DNA of 14,243 nucleotides from Alphaproteobacteria bacterium UBA7314 (GTDB lineage Bacteria > Pseudomonadota > Alphaproteobacteria > MPNO01 > UBA830). The DNA is taken from contig DKQG01000032.1 of the NCBI GenBank assembly GCA_002471575.1, positions 30,496 through 44,738 of the forward strand, read 5' to 3'. Under the pieces are notes generated by a model. It saw only the letters and a program-made list of their open reading frames with translations, made no database searches and was not told the origin of the DNA. Shown here piece after piece: positions 8,601 through 14,169 of this stretch; position 1 is the first letter of the stretch, and every line of letters starts with the position of its first letter. Made by a program: the position numbers and the translations under genes.

Positions 8601-9120
8601 CTCGCCACTGGGCGATGACGGCGGTATCGCGTTCCAGCGGGGTGTGCTGGTGCATCGGTTGCTGCAGACCTTGCCCGATCTCGACATCCCCGACCGCGAG
8701 GGTGCCGCTAGGGCATTTCTGGCGCGTCCCATGCATGCACTGGATGCCGACCGGATCGACGCAATGATTTCGGAAACGATGGCCGTGCTAGACGATCCTG
8801 CCTGTGCCGGCCTGTTCGGTCAGGGATCGCGGGCCGAGGTACCGGTGGCGGGTGTGGTCGGCGGGACTGCCATTTCCGGCCGGATCGACCGTCTGGTTAT
8901 CGGGCCGGACGGCGTAAAAATCCTCGATTTCAAGACGAATCGTCCGCCTCCCGCACAGCCGGAAAACGTGCCGGCTCTGTATCTCCGCCAAATGGCGGCG
9001 TATCGGGCCTTGTTACGGAAAATATATAAAAATCAACAGGTTGAATGCGTACTGGTGTGGACGGACGGGCCGCGATTAATGCCACTGAACGCACAACTGT
9101 TGGACGCCCATGAACCTTGA
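5632..9120 (+). CDS. addA: Double-strand break repair helicase-nuclease AddA
   Basis: AddA is the UvrD-like (SF1) 3'-5' helicase and nuclease subunit that pairs with AddB. The 1162-residue protein has, in order: Walker A SASAGSGKT (Lys42); motif Ia LTFTRAAAAEM; Walker B LIDEAQD (Asp414, Glu415); motif III GDEKQSIFSFQGA (from Gly451); motif IV LDVSFRS; motif V TVHGAKGLQAPVV (from Thr794); motif VI YVAMTRAEDRL (Arg875); and a C-terminal RecB-family nuclease with His1008, Asp1086 (GRIDRL), Asp1099 and Lys1101 (DFKTN). Both the helicase and nuclease sites look intact, so the complex should cut both strands. ATG 5632 is chosen because it precedes the Walker A by a normal distance and overlaps the addB stop by 8 bases. 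The frame extends upstream to 5509, but that part is addB sequence read out of frame. Confidence 0.97.
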   Translation: MTDAAVENTGGKPGGFAQIKAQTIAATPDASVWVSASAGSGKTKVLADRVLRLLLKGSPAGKILCLTFTRAAAAEMQNRIRRLLGDWAVMPEAELDAAIVGLSGDTPTPAIRALARRLFAEVLDTPGGLKIQTIHAFCESLLGRFPVEAGLAPYFEVMDERTAVEALLAARDDILDASRRGEDEDLAAALRIVTGWVHEDEFADLMAVIASSRGRLRRLIIAHDGTAGAMRATRAVLDVTADETVGALLYAAATDATIDRAGLRAAADQLSGGGKQDREKANRMAPWLDADAAGRATGFDEYVPAFLTGSGSTRATLASKSAVDAMPDIVDIMQREADRVFAVQERRKAILTAEATGAILTIATALIDRYEDYKHRNAMLDYDDLILRARALVERAAPWVLYKLDGGLDHVLIDEAQDSNVDQWAVVRAIVDEFHAGEGARDIERTVFAVGDEKQSIFSFQGAAPDQFAAMSDHFEQRVGNAGQAWHRVPLDVSFRSTSAVLQAVDAVFADDAARDGVSTAAIRHTAHRRGQAGVVEIWPPVVPEDRDEISPWSTPDDLRNDATPARRLAHAIAWRISKWIGDGDKLPSADRPLRPGDIMVLVRRRTEFVDNLIRELKKRRIDVAGLDRMVLTDQLAVQDMVALGAFALMPHDDLNLAAVLKGPLIGFDEAKLFDICYRRDTTVWASLRRQARTDPACAAAYSTLGDVLARADLSPPYEFFADILGPMKGRAHLLSRLREEANDPIDEFLALALAFEQTHTPSLQGFLRWLEEGDAEIKRDLDQGLRDEVRIMTVHGAKGLQAPVVILADTMQVPQPDSGLMWNGVGGRRGQDAEVLLWPPRSRVRERIAQRLAAKQRDRQDEEYRRLLYVAMTRAEDRLYIAGYGTRRAAPDTAWWNVISRGLKPVAQTFAFESHPGGPDDDPHLAWQGDGLRLETPQTSEPDRKQGDDIAAAHIPDLPDWADTLAPDEPEPPRPLAPSRPASPAPATRSPLGDDGGIAFQRGVLVHRLLQTLPDLDIPDREGAARAFLARPMHALDADRIDAMISETMAVLDDPACAGLFGQGSRAEVPVAGVVGGTAISGRIDRLVIGPDGVKILDFKTNRPPPAQPENVPALYLRQMAAYRALLRKIYKNQQVECVLVWTDGPRLMPLNAQLLDAHEP

Positions 9121-9230
9121 CCGTTTTCGGGTGCGTCCCTAGATTCGACTAGTAGTATAAGATTCGGGCGAAAACGGCACGGCATGATCAATTGTGGCGA
9201 GCCAACCGTTTAGACAAAGGAAGTATAAAA

Positions 9231-9551
9231 ATGGCTAGCAAACCAGTCTCCGACGATTCATTCGAGACCGATGTTCTCGGCGCAGATGGCCCCGTTCTGG
9301 TTGATTTCTGGGCGGAATGGTGCGGTCCATGCAAGCAGATCGGCCCGTCGCTGGAAGAAATTTCTGACGAAATGGGCGACGCGATCACCATCGCGAAGGT
9401 CAACATTGACGACAATCCTATGACGCCGTCGAAATATGGCGTCCGCGGCATCCCGACATTGATGCTGTTCAAGGACGGCGAGGTCGCGGCGACCAAGGTC
9501 GGCGCGTTGCCCAAGGGCAAGCTGGTTGAATGGATCCAGTCGTCAGTCTGA
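9231..9551 (+). CDS. trxA: Thioredoxin TrxA
   Basis: This is a 106-residue cytoplasmic thioredoxin, the general disulfide reductant recharged by thioredoxin reductase (it supplies ribonucleotide reductase, PAPS reductase and others). The active site is WCGPC with Cys31 and Cys34, preceded by VLVDFWAE. The buried Asp25 and the cis-proline Pro75 (GIPTLMLFKDG) are in their usual places. ATG 9231 is chosen because a good ribosome binding site (AAAGGAAG, 9216-9223) lies 7 bases upstream and the length matches the family. An earlier in-frame start at 9192 would add a non-thioredoxin tail. The gene follows addA after a 110-base gap and ends in a strong terminator, so it may be transcribed alone or as the last gene of the addBA transcript. 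Confidence 0.97.
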   Translation: MASKPVSDDSFETDVLGADGPVLVDFWAEWCGPCKQIGPSLEEISDEMGDAITIAKVNIDDNPMTPSKYGVRGIPTLMLFKDGEVAATKVGALPKGKLVEWIQSSV

Positions 9552-9572
9552 CGAAAGGGACATAACGGCAGG

Positions 9573-9597
9573 AAACCCCGCTTTTGCGGGGTTTTTT
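9573..9597 (+). terminator. Intrinsic terminator after trxA
   Basis: A perfect GC stem, CCCCGC (9576-9581) with GCGGGG (9586-9591) around a TTTT loop, extends through AAA (9573-9575) paired to the first T residues and is followed by a run of six T (9592-9597). It begins about 20 bases after the trxA stop and separates trxA from the rpmI promoter. Confidence 0.95.
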
Positions 9598-9622
9598 GTC
9601 GCCGGATAACGACCTGTTTCGC

Positions 9623-9651
9623 TTGCACATTCCGCTGCGACCCTTTATAAA
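9623..9651 (+). promoter_or_regulatory. Sigma-70-type promoter for the rpmI-rplT-pheST operon
   Basis: TTGCAC (9623-9628) and TATAAA (9646-9651) are separated by exactly 17 bases, close to the housekeeping consensus. It lies just after the trxA terminator and about 110 bases before rpmI. Transcription is predicted to start near 9657-9660, leaving a leader of about 105 bases. Confidence 0.8.
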
Positions 9652-9654
9652 CCG

Positions 9655-9763
9655 CCGCCTTGAAGCAAGCGGTCCGGCCTGTAAGGGCATGCCGGGGCCG
9701 TTTAGACGACGTCCGCACCGTCACACATACCCAAAGGCGGCGGTGCAAACACGGGAGACGGAA
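9655..9763 (+). promoter_or_regulatory. Structured 5' leader of rpmI, possible L20 autoregulation site
   Basis: The leader between the promoter and the rpmI ATG is non-coding and rich in pairing possibilities. A hairpin joins CCG plus CTTG (9655-9662) to CAAGCGG (9666-9672) with one bulged C. CCGGC (9674-9678) can pair with GCCGG (9691-9695), or CGGCC (9675-9679) with GGCCG (9696-9700), so two alternative stems exist. In addition AAGGCGGCGGT (9734-9744), 19 bases before the ATG, is the exact reverse complement of ACCGCCGCCTT (9651-9661) at the edge of the predicted start site. In other bacteria L20 represses its own operon by binding leader RNA upstream of rpmI or infC. That this leader does the same is inference; I do not recognise a known L20 motif. 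Confidence 0.4.
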
Positions 9764-9964
9764 ATGCCCAAGCTGAAGTCGAAAAGCGGCGCCAAGAAGC
9801 GGTTCCGCACCACGGCGACCGGGAAAGTCCGGTCGAATTTCGCCAAAAAACGTCACAACCTCCGCAAGCGCACGCAGAAAATGAAGCGCACTTCCCGCGG
9901 TACGCAGATCCTGTCGGATGCAGACGCGAAGATCGTCAAATCCTATCTGCCATACGCGAAATAA
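9764..9964 (+). CDS. rpmI: 50S ribosomal protein L35
   Basis: This is a 66-residue, strongly basic protein with the L35 signature MPKLKSKSGAKKRF at the N-terminus, then KRHNLRKRTQKMKR and a C-terminal SYLPYAK. L35 is a small component of the large ribosomal subunit. ATG 9764 is fixed by the conserved MPK start and a GGGAG ribosome binding site at 9753-9757; the frame stays open upstream through the leader, but without homology. rplT follows 12 bases later, and its Shine-Dalgarno overlaps the rpmI stop codon, so the two are probably translated in step. Confidence 0.98.
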   Translation: MPKLKSKSGAKKRFRTTATGKVRSNFAKKRHNLRKRTQKMKRTSRGTQILSDADAKIVKSYLPYAK

Positions 9965-9976
9965 AGGAGACCTGAC

Positions 9977-10342
9977 ATGGCACGAGTAAAACGCGGCGTC
10001 ACGACGCACGCTCGCCACAAGAAAGTCCTGAAGAAGGCGAAGGGATATCGCGGCCGAAACTCCAAGGTGTTCCGAGTGGCGGTCGAGAAGGTCGAAAAAG
10101 CCGGACAGTATGCCTATCGCGACCGCCGGGTGAAGAAGCGCAATTTCCGTGCGCTCTGGATACAGCGGATCAACGCCGGTGCGCGCTTGCACGGTCTGAC
10201 CTATTCGCAGTTCATGCATGGCCTGAACAAGGCCGGGATCGAGCTGGACCGCAAGGTGCTTGCCGATCTTGCCGCGCAGGAACCGGAGGCCTTTGGCAGC
10301 GTCGTGGAACAGGCAAAGGCCGCTCTCGACAACGCCGGCTAA
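9977..10342 (+). CDS. rplT: 50S ribosomal protein L20
   Basis: The 121-residue L20 begins MARVKRGVTTHARHKKVLK and continues with KGYRGRNSKVFRVA, RDRRVKKRNFR and LWIQRINAGARLHGLTYS, all canonical. The extended basic N-terminal tail threads into 23S rRNA and is needed for early 50S assembly; the globular C-terminal half is the part known to bind regulatory leader RNA in other species. A strong ribosome binding site (AAGGAG, 9964-9969) lies 7 bases before the ATG and overlaps the rpmI TAA. pheS follows after 62 bases with no terminator visible. Confidence 0.98.
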   Translation: MARVKRGVTTHARHKKVLKKAKGYRGRNSKVFRVAVEKVEKAGQYAYRDRRVKKRNFRALWIQRINAGARLHGLTYSQFMHGLNKAGIELDRKVLADLAAQEPEAFGSVVEQAKAALDNAG

Positions 10343-10404
10343 CACCGGATTCTCTCTAACGTAATGTTCGGGGCGGCCGTCGAAAGGCGGGCGAAGAAGT
10401 TCCT

Positions 10405-11475
10405 ATGGAAAATCTCGATCAGTTAAAGACCGACTTGCTTGCGCAGATCGATAATGCCGACCTGGCGGCGCTGGAAGATTTGCGCGTTTCGGCACTAGGC
10501 AAGTCCGGCACCATCACGGGAATGGTCAAAGGCATCGGCCAGTTGCCGCCGGAGGATCGGCGCGATGCTGGCCAGCAGCTGAATGTCCTGAAAAACGCGG
10601 TCGCCGAGGCGATCGATGCCAAGAAGGACGTGCTGGAAGCAGCAGCGCTGGATGCCAGCCTCGCCACCGACCGGATCGATGTAACACTGCCGCAACGTCC
10701 TGAGGAGACGGGGCGCATTCACCCGATCAGCCAGACCATCGACGAGATGGTTGCGATCTTCTGCGAGATGGGGTTCACCGTTGCCGAAGGCCCGCACATC
10801 GAAAGCGACTTCAACAATTTCACGGCGCTGAACATTCCGCCCGAACATCCTGCGCGCCAGGATCACGATACGTTCTACCTGCCGCCGAACGAGGAGGGCG
10901 AACGCAAGGTGCTGCGTACCCATACCTCGCCTGTTCAGATCCGGACCATGGTCAATGAAAAACCGCCGATCCGGATCGTGGTGCCAGGACGTACGTTCCG
11001 CGCTGACCACGACGCTACCCACTCGCCGATGTTCCACCAGATCGAAGGGCTGGTCATCGACGAAGCGACCCACATGGGGCATCTGAAAGGCTGTTTGATC
11101 GAATTCTGCCGGGTGTTCTTCGACGTCGATGACCTGCCGGTACGGTTCCGCCCGTCTTATTTCCCGTTCACCGAGCCGTCGGCGGAGGTCGATATCGGTT
11201 GTTCCCGCGAGGGTGGCGGGCTGACCATCGGTGCGGGCGCCGACTGGCTGGAGATCCTCGGCTGTGGCATGGTCAATCCGCACGTGCTGGAAAACTGCGG
11301 CATCGATTCCACGAAGTATCAGGGCTTTGCCTTCGGTCTCGGGATCGAACGCGCCGCGATGCTGAAGTACGGCATTCCCGACCTGCGCACGTTCTACGAA
11401 TCGGACATCCGCTGGCTGAAACATTATGGCTTTGTGCCGCTGGATGTGCCGAACGTGGCGGAGGGGCTGGTCTGA
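10405..11475 (+). CDS. pheS: Phenylalanine--tRNA ligase alpha subunit
   Basis: PheS is the catalytic subunit of the (alpha-beta)2 class II enzyme that charges tRNA-Phe. The 356-residue protein has an N-terminal coiled-coil arm (about residues 1-90) that contacts tRNA. The catalytic core follows, with HPARQDHDTFY, RTHTSPVQIRTM, the motif 2 region GRTFRADHDATHSPMFHQIE (residues 195-214), FRPSYFPFTEPSAEVD, and motif 3 GFAFGLGIERAAML (residues 307-320, Arg316). The 62-base gap after rplT has only a modest purine stretch (GAAGAAG, 10392-10398) before ATG 10405, and no promoter or terminator that I recognise, so read-through from rplT is likely. The stop overlaps the pheT start (TGATG, 11473-11477), which favours equal synthesis of the two subunits. 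Confidence 0.97.
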   Translation: MENLDQLKTDLLAQIDNADLAALEDLRVSALGKSGTITGMVKGIGQLPPEDRRDAGQQLNVLKNAVAEAIDAKKDVLEAAALDASLATDRIDVTLPQRPEETGRIHPISQTIDEMVAIFCEMGFTVAEGPHIESDFNNFTALNIPPEHPARQDHDTFYLPPNEEGERKVLRTHTSPVQIRTMVNEKPPIRIVVPGRTFRADHDATHSPMFHQIEGLVIDEATHMGHLKGCLIEFCRVFFDVDDLPVRFRPSYFPFTEPSAEVDIGCSREGGGLTIGAGADWLEILGCGMVNPHVLENCGIDSTKYQGFAFGLGIERAAMLKYGIPDLRTFYESDIRWLKHYGFVPLDVPNVAEGLV

Positions 11476-13889
11476 TGAAATTCACGTTCGAATGGCTCAA
11501 GGACCATCTGGAAACCGACCGGCCGCTTACCGACATCATCGAAAAACTGTCGATGATCGGGCTCGAGGTCGAGGGCGTGGAAGACCGCGCCGAGGCGCTG
11601 GCGTCTTTCCGCGTCGCGCATGTAGTGTCCGCAGAGAAACATCCCGACGCTGACAGGTTGCAGGTCTGTATGGTTGACTATGGCGACGGTGATCCGGTGC
11701 AGGTGGTATGCGGTGCACCAAACGCGCGGGCCGGCATGAAGGGCGTGTTTGCCGCGTCTGGCGCCTATATCCCGGGTATCGACGTGACGCTGAAGAAAAG
11801 CAAGATCCGCGGCCAGGAATCGAACGGAATGTTGCTGTCCGAGCGCGAAATGGGCCTATCCGATGATCACGAGGGCATCGTCGAACTTCCCGGCGATACT
11901 GAAATCGGCTCCTCGGCGGTTGAAGCGCTGGGGCTCAGCGATCCGATCATCGAGATCGGACTGACGCCCAACCGCCAGGACTGCGCCGGCATTCGCGGTA
12001 TCGCCCGCGATCTTTCAGCGGCCGGTCTCGGTACGCTGAAACCGCTGGACGCGCCGGAAACCGACGGGTCTTTCGAGCCGCCGATAAAGTGGCGGCGCGA
12101 TTTACCCGCCGATGCCGACGATGCCTGCCCGCTGGTCGTCGGCCGGTATTTTCGCGGTGTGAAGAACGGCCCCAGCCCGCAATGGCTGCAAGACCGTCTG
12201 CGCGCCATCGGCCTTCGCCCGATTTCGGCGCTGGTTGATATCACCAATTACGTCACCTTCGATCTGGCACGCCCGCTCCATGTGTTTGATGCAGCGAAGG
12301 TGAAGGGTGATGTCACCATGCGTCTCGCCAAAGACGGCGAGAAAGTGCTGGCGTTGGATGGAGAGGAATACGTGCTCGACGAAACCATGACCGTCATCGC
12401 CGACGATAATGGCGTCGAGGCGATCGGCGGCATCATGGGCGGCGAAGTATCCGGCGTCACCGACGAGACGACGGATGTGTTTCTCGAAGTCGCGTTGTTC
12501 GACCCCATCCGCACGGCGACGTCAGGCCGCAGGCTAGGCATCATGTCGGACGCGCGCTACCGCTTCGAACGCGGCGTCGATCCGGAAAGCGCTTATTGGG
12601 GTGCCCACGTCGCGACGCGGATGATACTCGATCTCTGCGGTGGCGAGGCGTCTGAACTGTCCGTGGCCGGCGATATGCCCGCGTGGCAGCGAGAAGTGAG
12701 CCTGCGCAAATCACGCGTCGCGGCATTGGGTGGGCTTGACGTGGCCGGCGACGAGCAGTTGCGCATTCTGGCCGACCTTGGTTTCGATCCGGCGGACGAG
12801 GGAGAGACAATTCGCACGTCCGTGCCATCCTGGCGCCAGGACATCGACGGCGAAGCTGACCTGGTCGAGGAAGTGCTGCGCATCCGCGGCTATGACGACA
12901 TTCCTGTGGTGCCGCTATCCCGAGAAAACACGGTGGCGGCGCCTGCATGGTCGATCAGCCAGCGGCGCGAATCCGCCGCACGCAGAGCCTTGGCGTCGCG
13001 CGGCATGACCGAGGCGGTGACGTTCTCGTTCATGAAACGGGAAACGGCGGAACTGTTCGGTTTCGACAACGAGGCGCTGGTGGTCGACAATCCAATCTCC
13101 GCCGACCTGGACGCCATGCGCCCGTCGATCCTGCCAAACTTGCTGGAGGCCGCCCACCGGAATGCCGATCGCGGCTGTCCGGACGTGGCGCTGTTCGAGG
13201 TTGGACCCAAATATTCAGGCGATGGTGAAGACGGACAGGCGATCGTCGCCGCCGCCATCCGCGCCGGAAAGCACGGTCCGCGCCACTGGGACACGCCGCA
13301 GCGCGACGTCGACGCTTGGGATGCGAAGGCTGATGCCTATGCCGCGCTGGAGGCTGCTGGCGCGCCGGTGGCGAACATGCAGGTCACGATGGACGCTCCT
13401 GACTGGTATCACCCGGGCCGATCCGGGGTGTTCCGCCTCGGCCCGAATGTGCTGGCCTCTTTCGGCGATATTCACCCGGCGGTGCTGCGGGCGATGGACA
13501 TCGACGGTCCGGCGGTCGGAGTCGTCGTTAACCTGCATCTGATCCCGCCGCCCCGGAAGAAGAGGGGCGCCGGCGGATCCGCCGCGCGGCCACTGCTGCA
13601 TCTGTCGCCGTTCCAGGCCGTTCACCGCGATTTCGCGTTCGTGGTCGATGCCGCCACCGACGCGGGTGAGGTCGTCCGCGCCGCGCGCTCCGCGGATAAG
13701 GACCTGATCGTTGGTGCGTCCGTGTTCGATGTCTACGAGGGTGAGCACGTGGACGCTGATAAGAAATCCGTCGCCATCTCCGTCACCCTTCAACCCGTCG
13801 ACGCGACGCTCACCGACGAGCAGATCGATGCCGTCGCGAAAAAGGTGACGGCAGAGGTTGAGAAGCGGACGGGTGGGGTGCTGCGGTGA
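11475..13889 (+). CDS. pheT: Phenylalanine--tRNA ligase beta subunit
   Basis: PheT is the large non-catalytic and editing subunit that binds tRNA-Phe and clears mischarged Tyr-tRNA. The 804-residue length is typical. In order it shows: an N-terminal segment MKFTFEWLKDHL; an EMAP/OB-type tRNA-binding domain from about residue 43 to 150 (VVSAEKHPDADRLQVC, VVCGAPNARAGMK, ESNGMLLSE); the B3/B4 editing domain (RPISALVDITNYVTFDLARP, LHVFDA, IGGIMGGEVSGV, RYRFERGVDPE); the B5 and inactive synthetase-like core; a basic Gly/Ala-rich linker; and a C-terminal FDX-ACB anticodon-binding domain from about residue 712 (VHRDFAFVV, ending EVEKRTGGVLR). ATG 11475 overlaps the pheS stop. The frame is open back to 11199, but that part is pheS read in the wrong frame. 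The stop overlaps the ATG of a decayed reading frame. Confidence 0.97.
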   Translation: MKFTFEWLKDHLETDRPLTDIIEKLSMIGLEVEGVEDRAEALASFRVAHVVSAEKHPDADRLQVCMVDYGDGDPVQVVCGAPNARAGMKGVFAASGAYIPGIDVTLKKSKIRGQESNGMLLSEREMGLSDDHEGIVELPGDTEIGSSAVEALGLSDPIIEIGLTPNRQDCAGIRGIARDLSAAGLGTLKPLDAPETDGSFEPPIKWRRDLPADADDACPLVVGRYFRGVKNGPSPQWLQDRLRAIGLRPISALVDITNYVTFDLARPLHVFDAAKVKGDVTMRLAKDGEKVLALDGEEYVLDETMTVIADDNGVEAIGGIMGGEVSGVTDETTDVFLEVALFDPIRTATSGRRLGIMSDARYRFERGVDPESAYWGAHVATRMILDLCGGEASELSVAGDMPAWQREVSLRKSRVAALGGLDVAGDEQLRILADLGFDPADEGETIRTSVPSWRQDIDGEADLVEEVLRIRGYDDIPVVPLSRENTVAAPAWSISQRRESAARRALASRGMTEAVTFSFMKRETAELFGFDNEALVVDNPISADLDAMRPSILPNLLEAAHRNADRGCPDVALFEVGPKYSGDGEDGQAIVAAAIRAGKHGPRHWDTPQRDVDAWDAKADAYAALEAAGAPVANMQVTMDAPDWYHPGRSGVFRLGPNVLASFGDIHPAVLRAMDIDGPAVGVVVNLHLIPPPRKKRGAGGSAARPLLHLSPFQAVHRDFAFVVDAATDAGEVVRAARSADKDLIVGASVFDVYEGEHVDADKKSVAISVTLQPVDATLTDEQIDAVAKKVTAEVEKRTGGVLR

Positions 13890-14068
13890 TGACCAAGATT
13901 GGTCTGATAGTTTTCTACTAGAGCCCTCTTGGTCAGTCTGTGAACAACAGGTCCCCGAAACCAGCGAAACAGGGGCAGCATATCGGCGCCCTGCTGGGTG
14001 AAAAACTGGCGAACGAAGCCTTTGCCAATTCCCGCGAACACCTAGGTGTAAAAGGTTATGAGCTCTAA
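13889..14068 (+). pseudogene. Decayed small reading frame after pheT, possibly a WrbA-type flavodoxin remnant
   Basis: ATG 13889 shares its A with the pheT TGA (TGATG), the same coupling seen at other junctions here. The frame reads MTKIGLIVFY, meets an in-frame TAG at 13919-13921, and continues without another stop through SPLGQSVNNRSPKPAKQGQ and HIGALLGEKLANEAFANSRE to TAA 14066-14068. A GTG at 13940 could start the 42-residue lower part. Codon use after the amber still looks like coding DNA. The start resembles the flavin-binding N-terminus of WrbA-family NAD(P)H:quinone oxidoreductases (typically MxKxxxxYYSxxGH), and the PAKQGQHIGALLGEKLA stretch resembles their last helix (ARxQGxxVAxLAxKL). 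If so, about 140 residues between them are missing. The open frame and coupling are directly visible; the family is a weak inference, and a short live peptide cannot be excluded. Confidence 0.4.
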
Positions 14069-14131
14069 AATACCAGGAAGCCTGACGATACAAATCGGAC
14101 GCTGATTTCCTGCCCTAATCCGTCTCTCCGC

Positions 14132-14160
14132 TTGCCCCGGCGCGCCTGCGCCCCTATGTT
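14132..14160 (+). promoter_or_regulatory. Candidate lepA promoter very close to the start codon
   Basis: TTGCCC (14132-14137) and TATGTT (14155-14160) are 17 bases apart. The -10 element ends 9 bases before the lepA ATG (14170), so transcription would begin at or within a few bases of the start codon. No other promoter was recognised in the 14069-14169 gap. Confidence 0.5.
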
Positions 14161-14169
14161 CCGCGCGCC

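Noticed and set aside
9192..9230. Earlier non-ATG start for trxA
   Set aside because: It would add 13 residues with no thioredoxin similarity and would place the clear AAAGGAAG ribosome binding site inside the coding region.
9188..10345. Long open frame on the - strand (385 codons) across trxA, rpmI and rplT
   Set aside because: It is antisense to three certain genes and crosses the trxA terminator. Its translation has no recognisable domain. Long antisense frames are expected in high-GC coding DNA.
11199..11474. Upstream extension of pheT
   Set aside because: It is pheS coding sequence out of frame. The TGATG junction and the conserved MKFTFEWL start fix 11475.
13919..13921. TAG as a recoded codon (pyrrolysine or read-through)
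   Set aside because: Nothing in the window suggests amber recoding. The genes with clear 3' ends stop at TGA or TAA, and a fossil explains the stop more simply.
13890..13935. TGACCAAG and CTTGGTCA inverted repeat as a pheT terminator
   Set aside because: The arms are 8 bases around a 30-base loop with no T-run after the second arm, and both arms fall in a decayed coding frame, so chance is likely.
14074..14112. CAGGAA and TTCCTG inverted repeat before lepA
   Set aside because: The arms are only six bases with a 27-base spacer and no T-run, too weak to call a terminator or operator.
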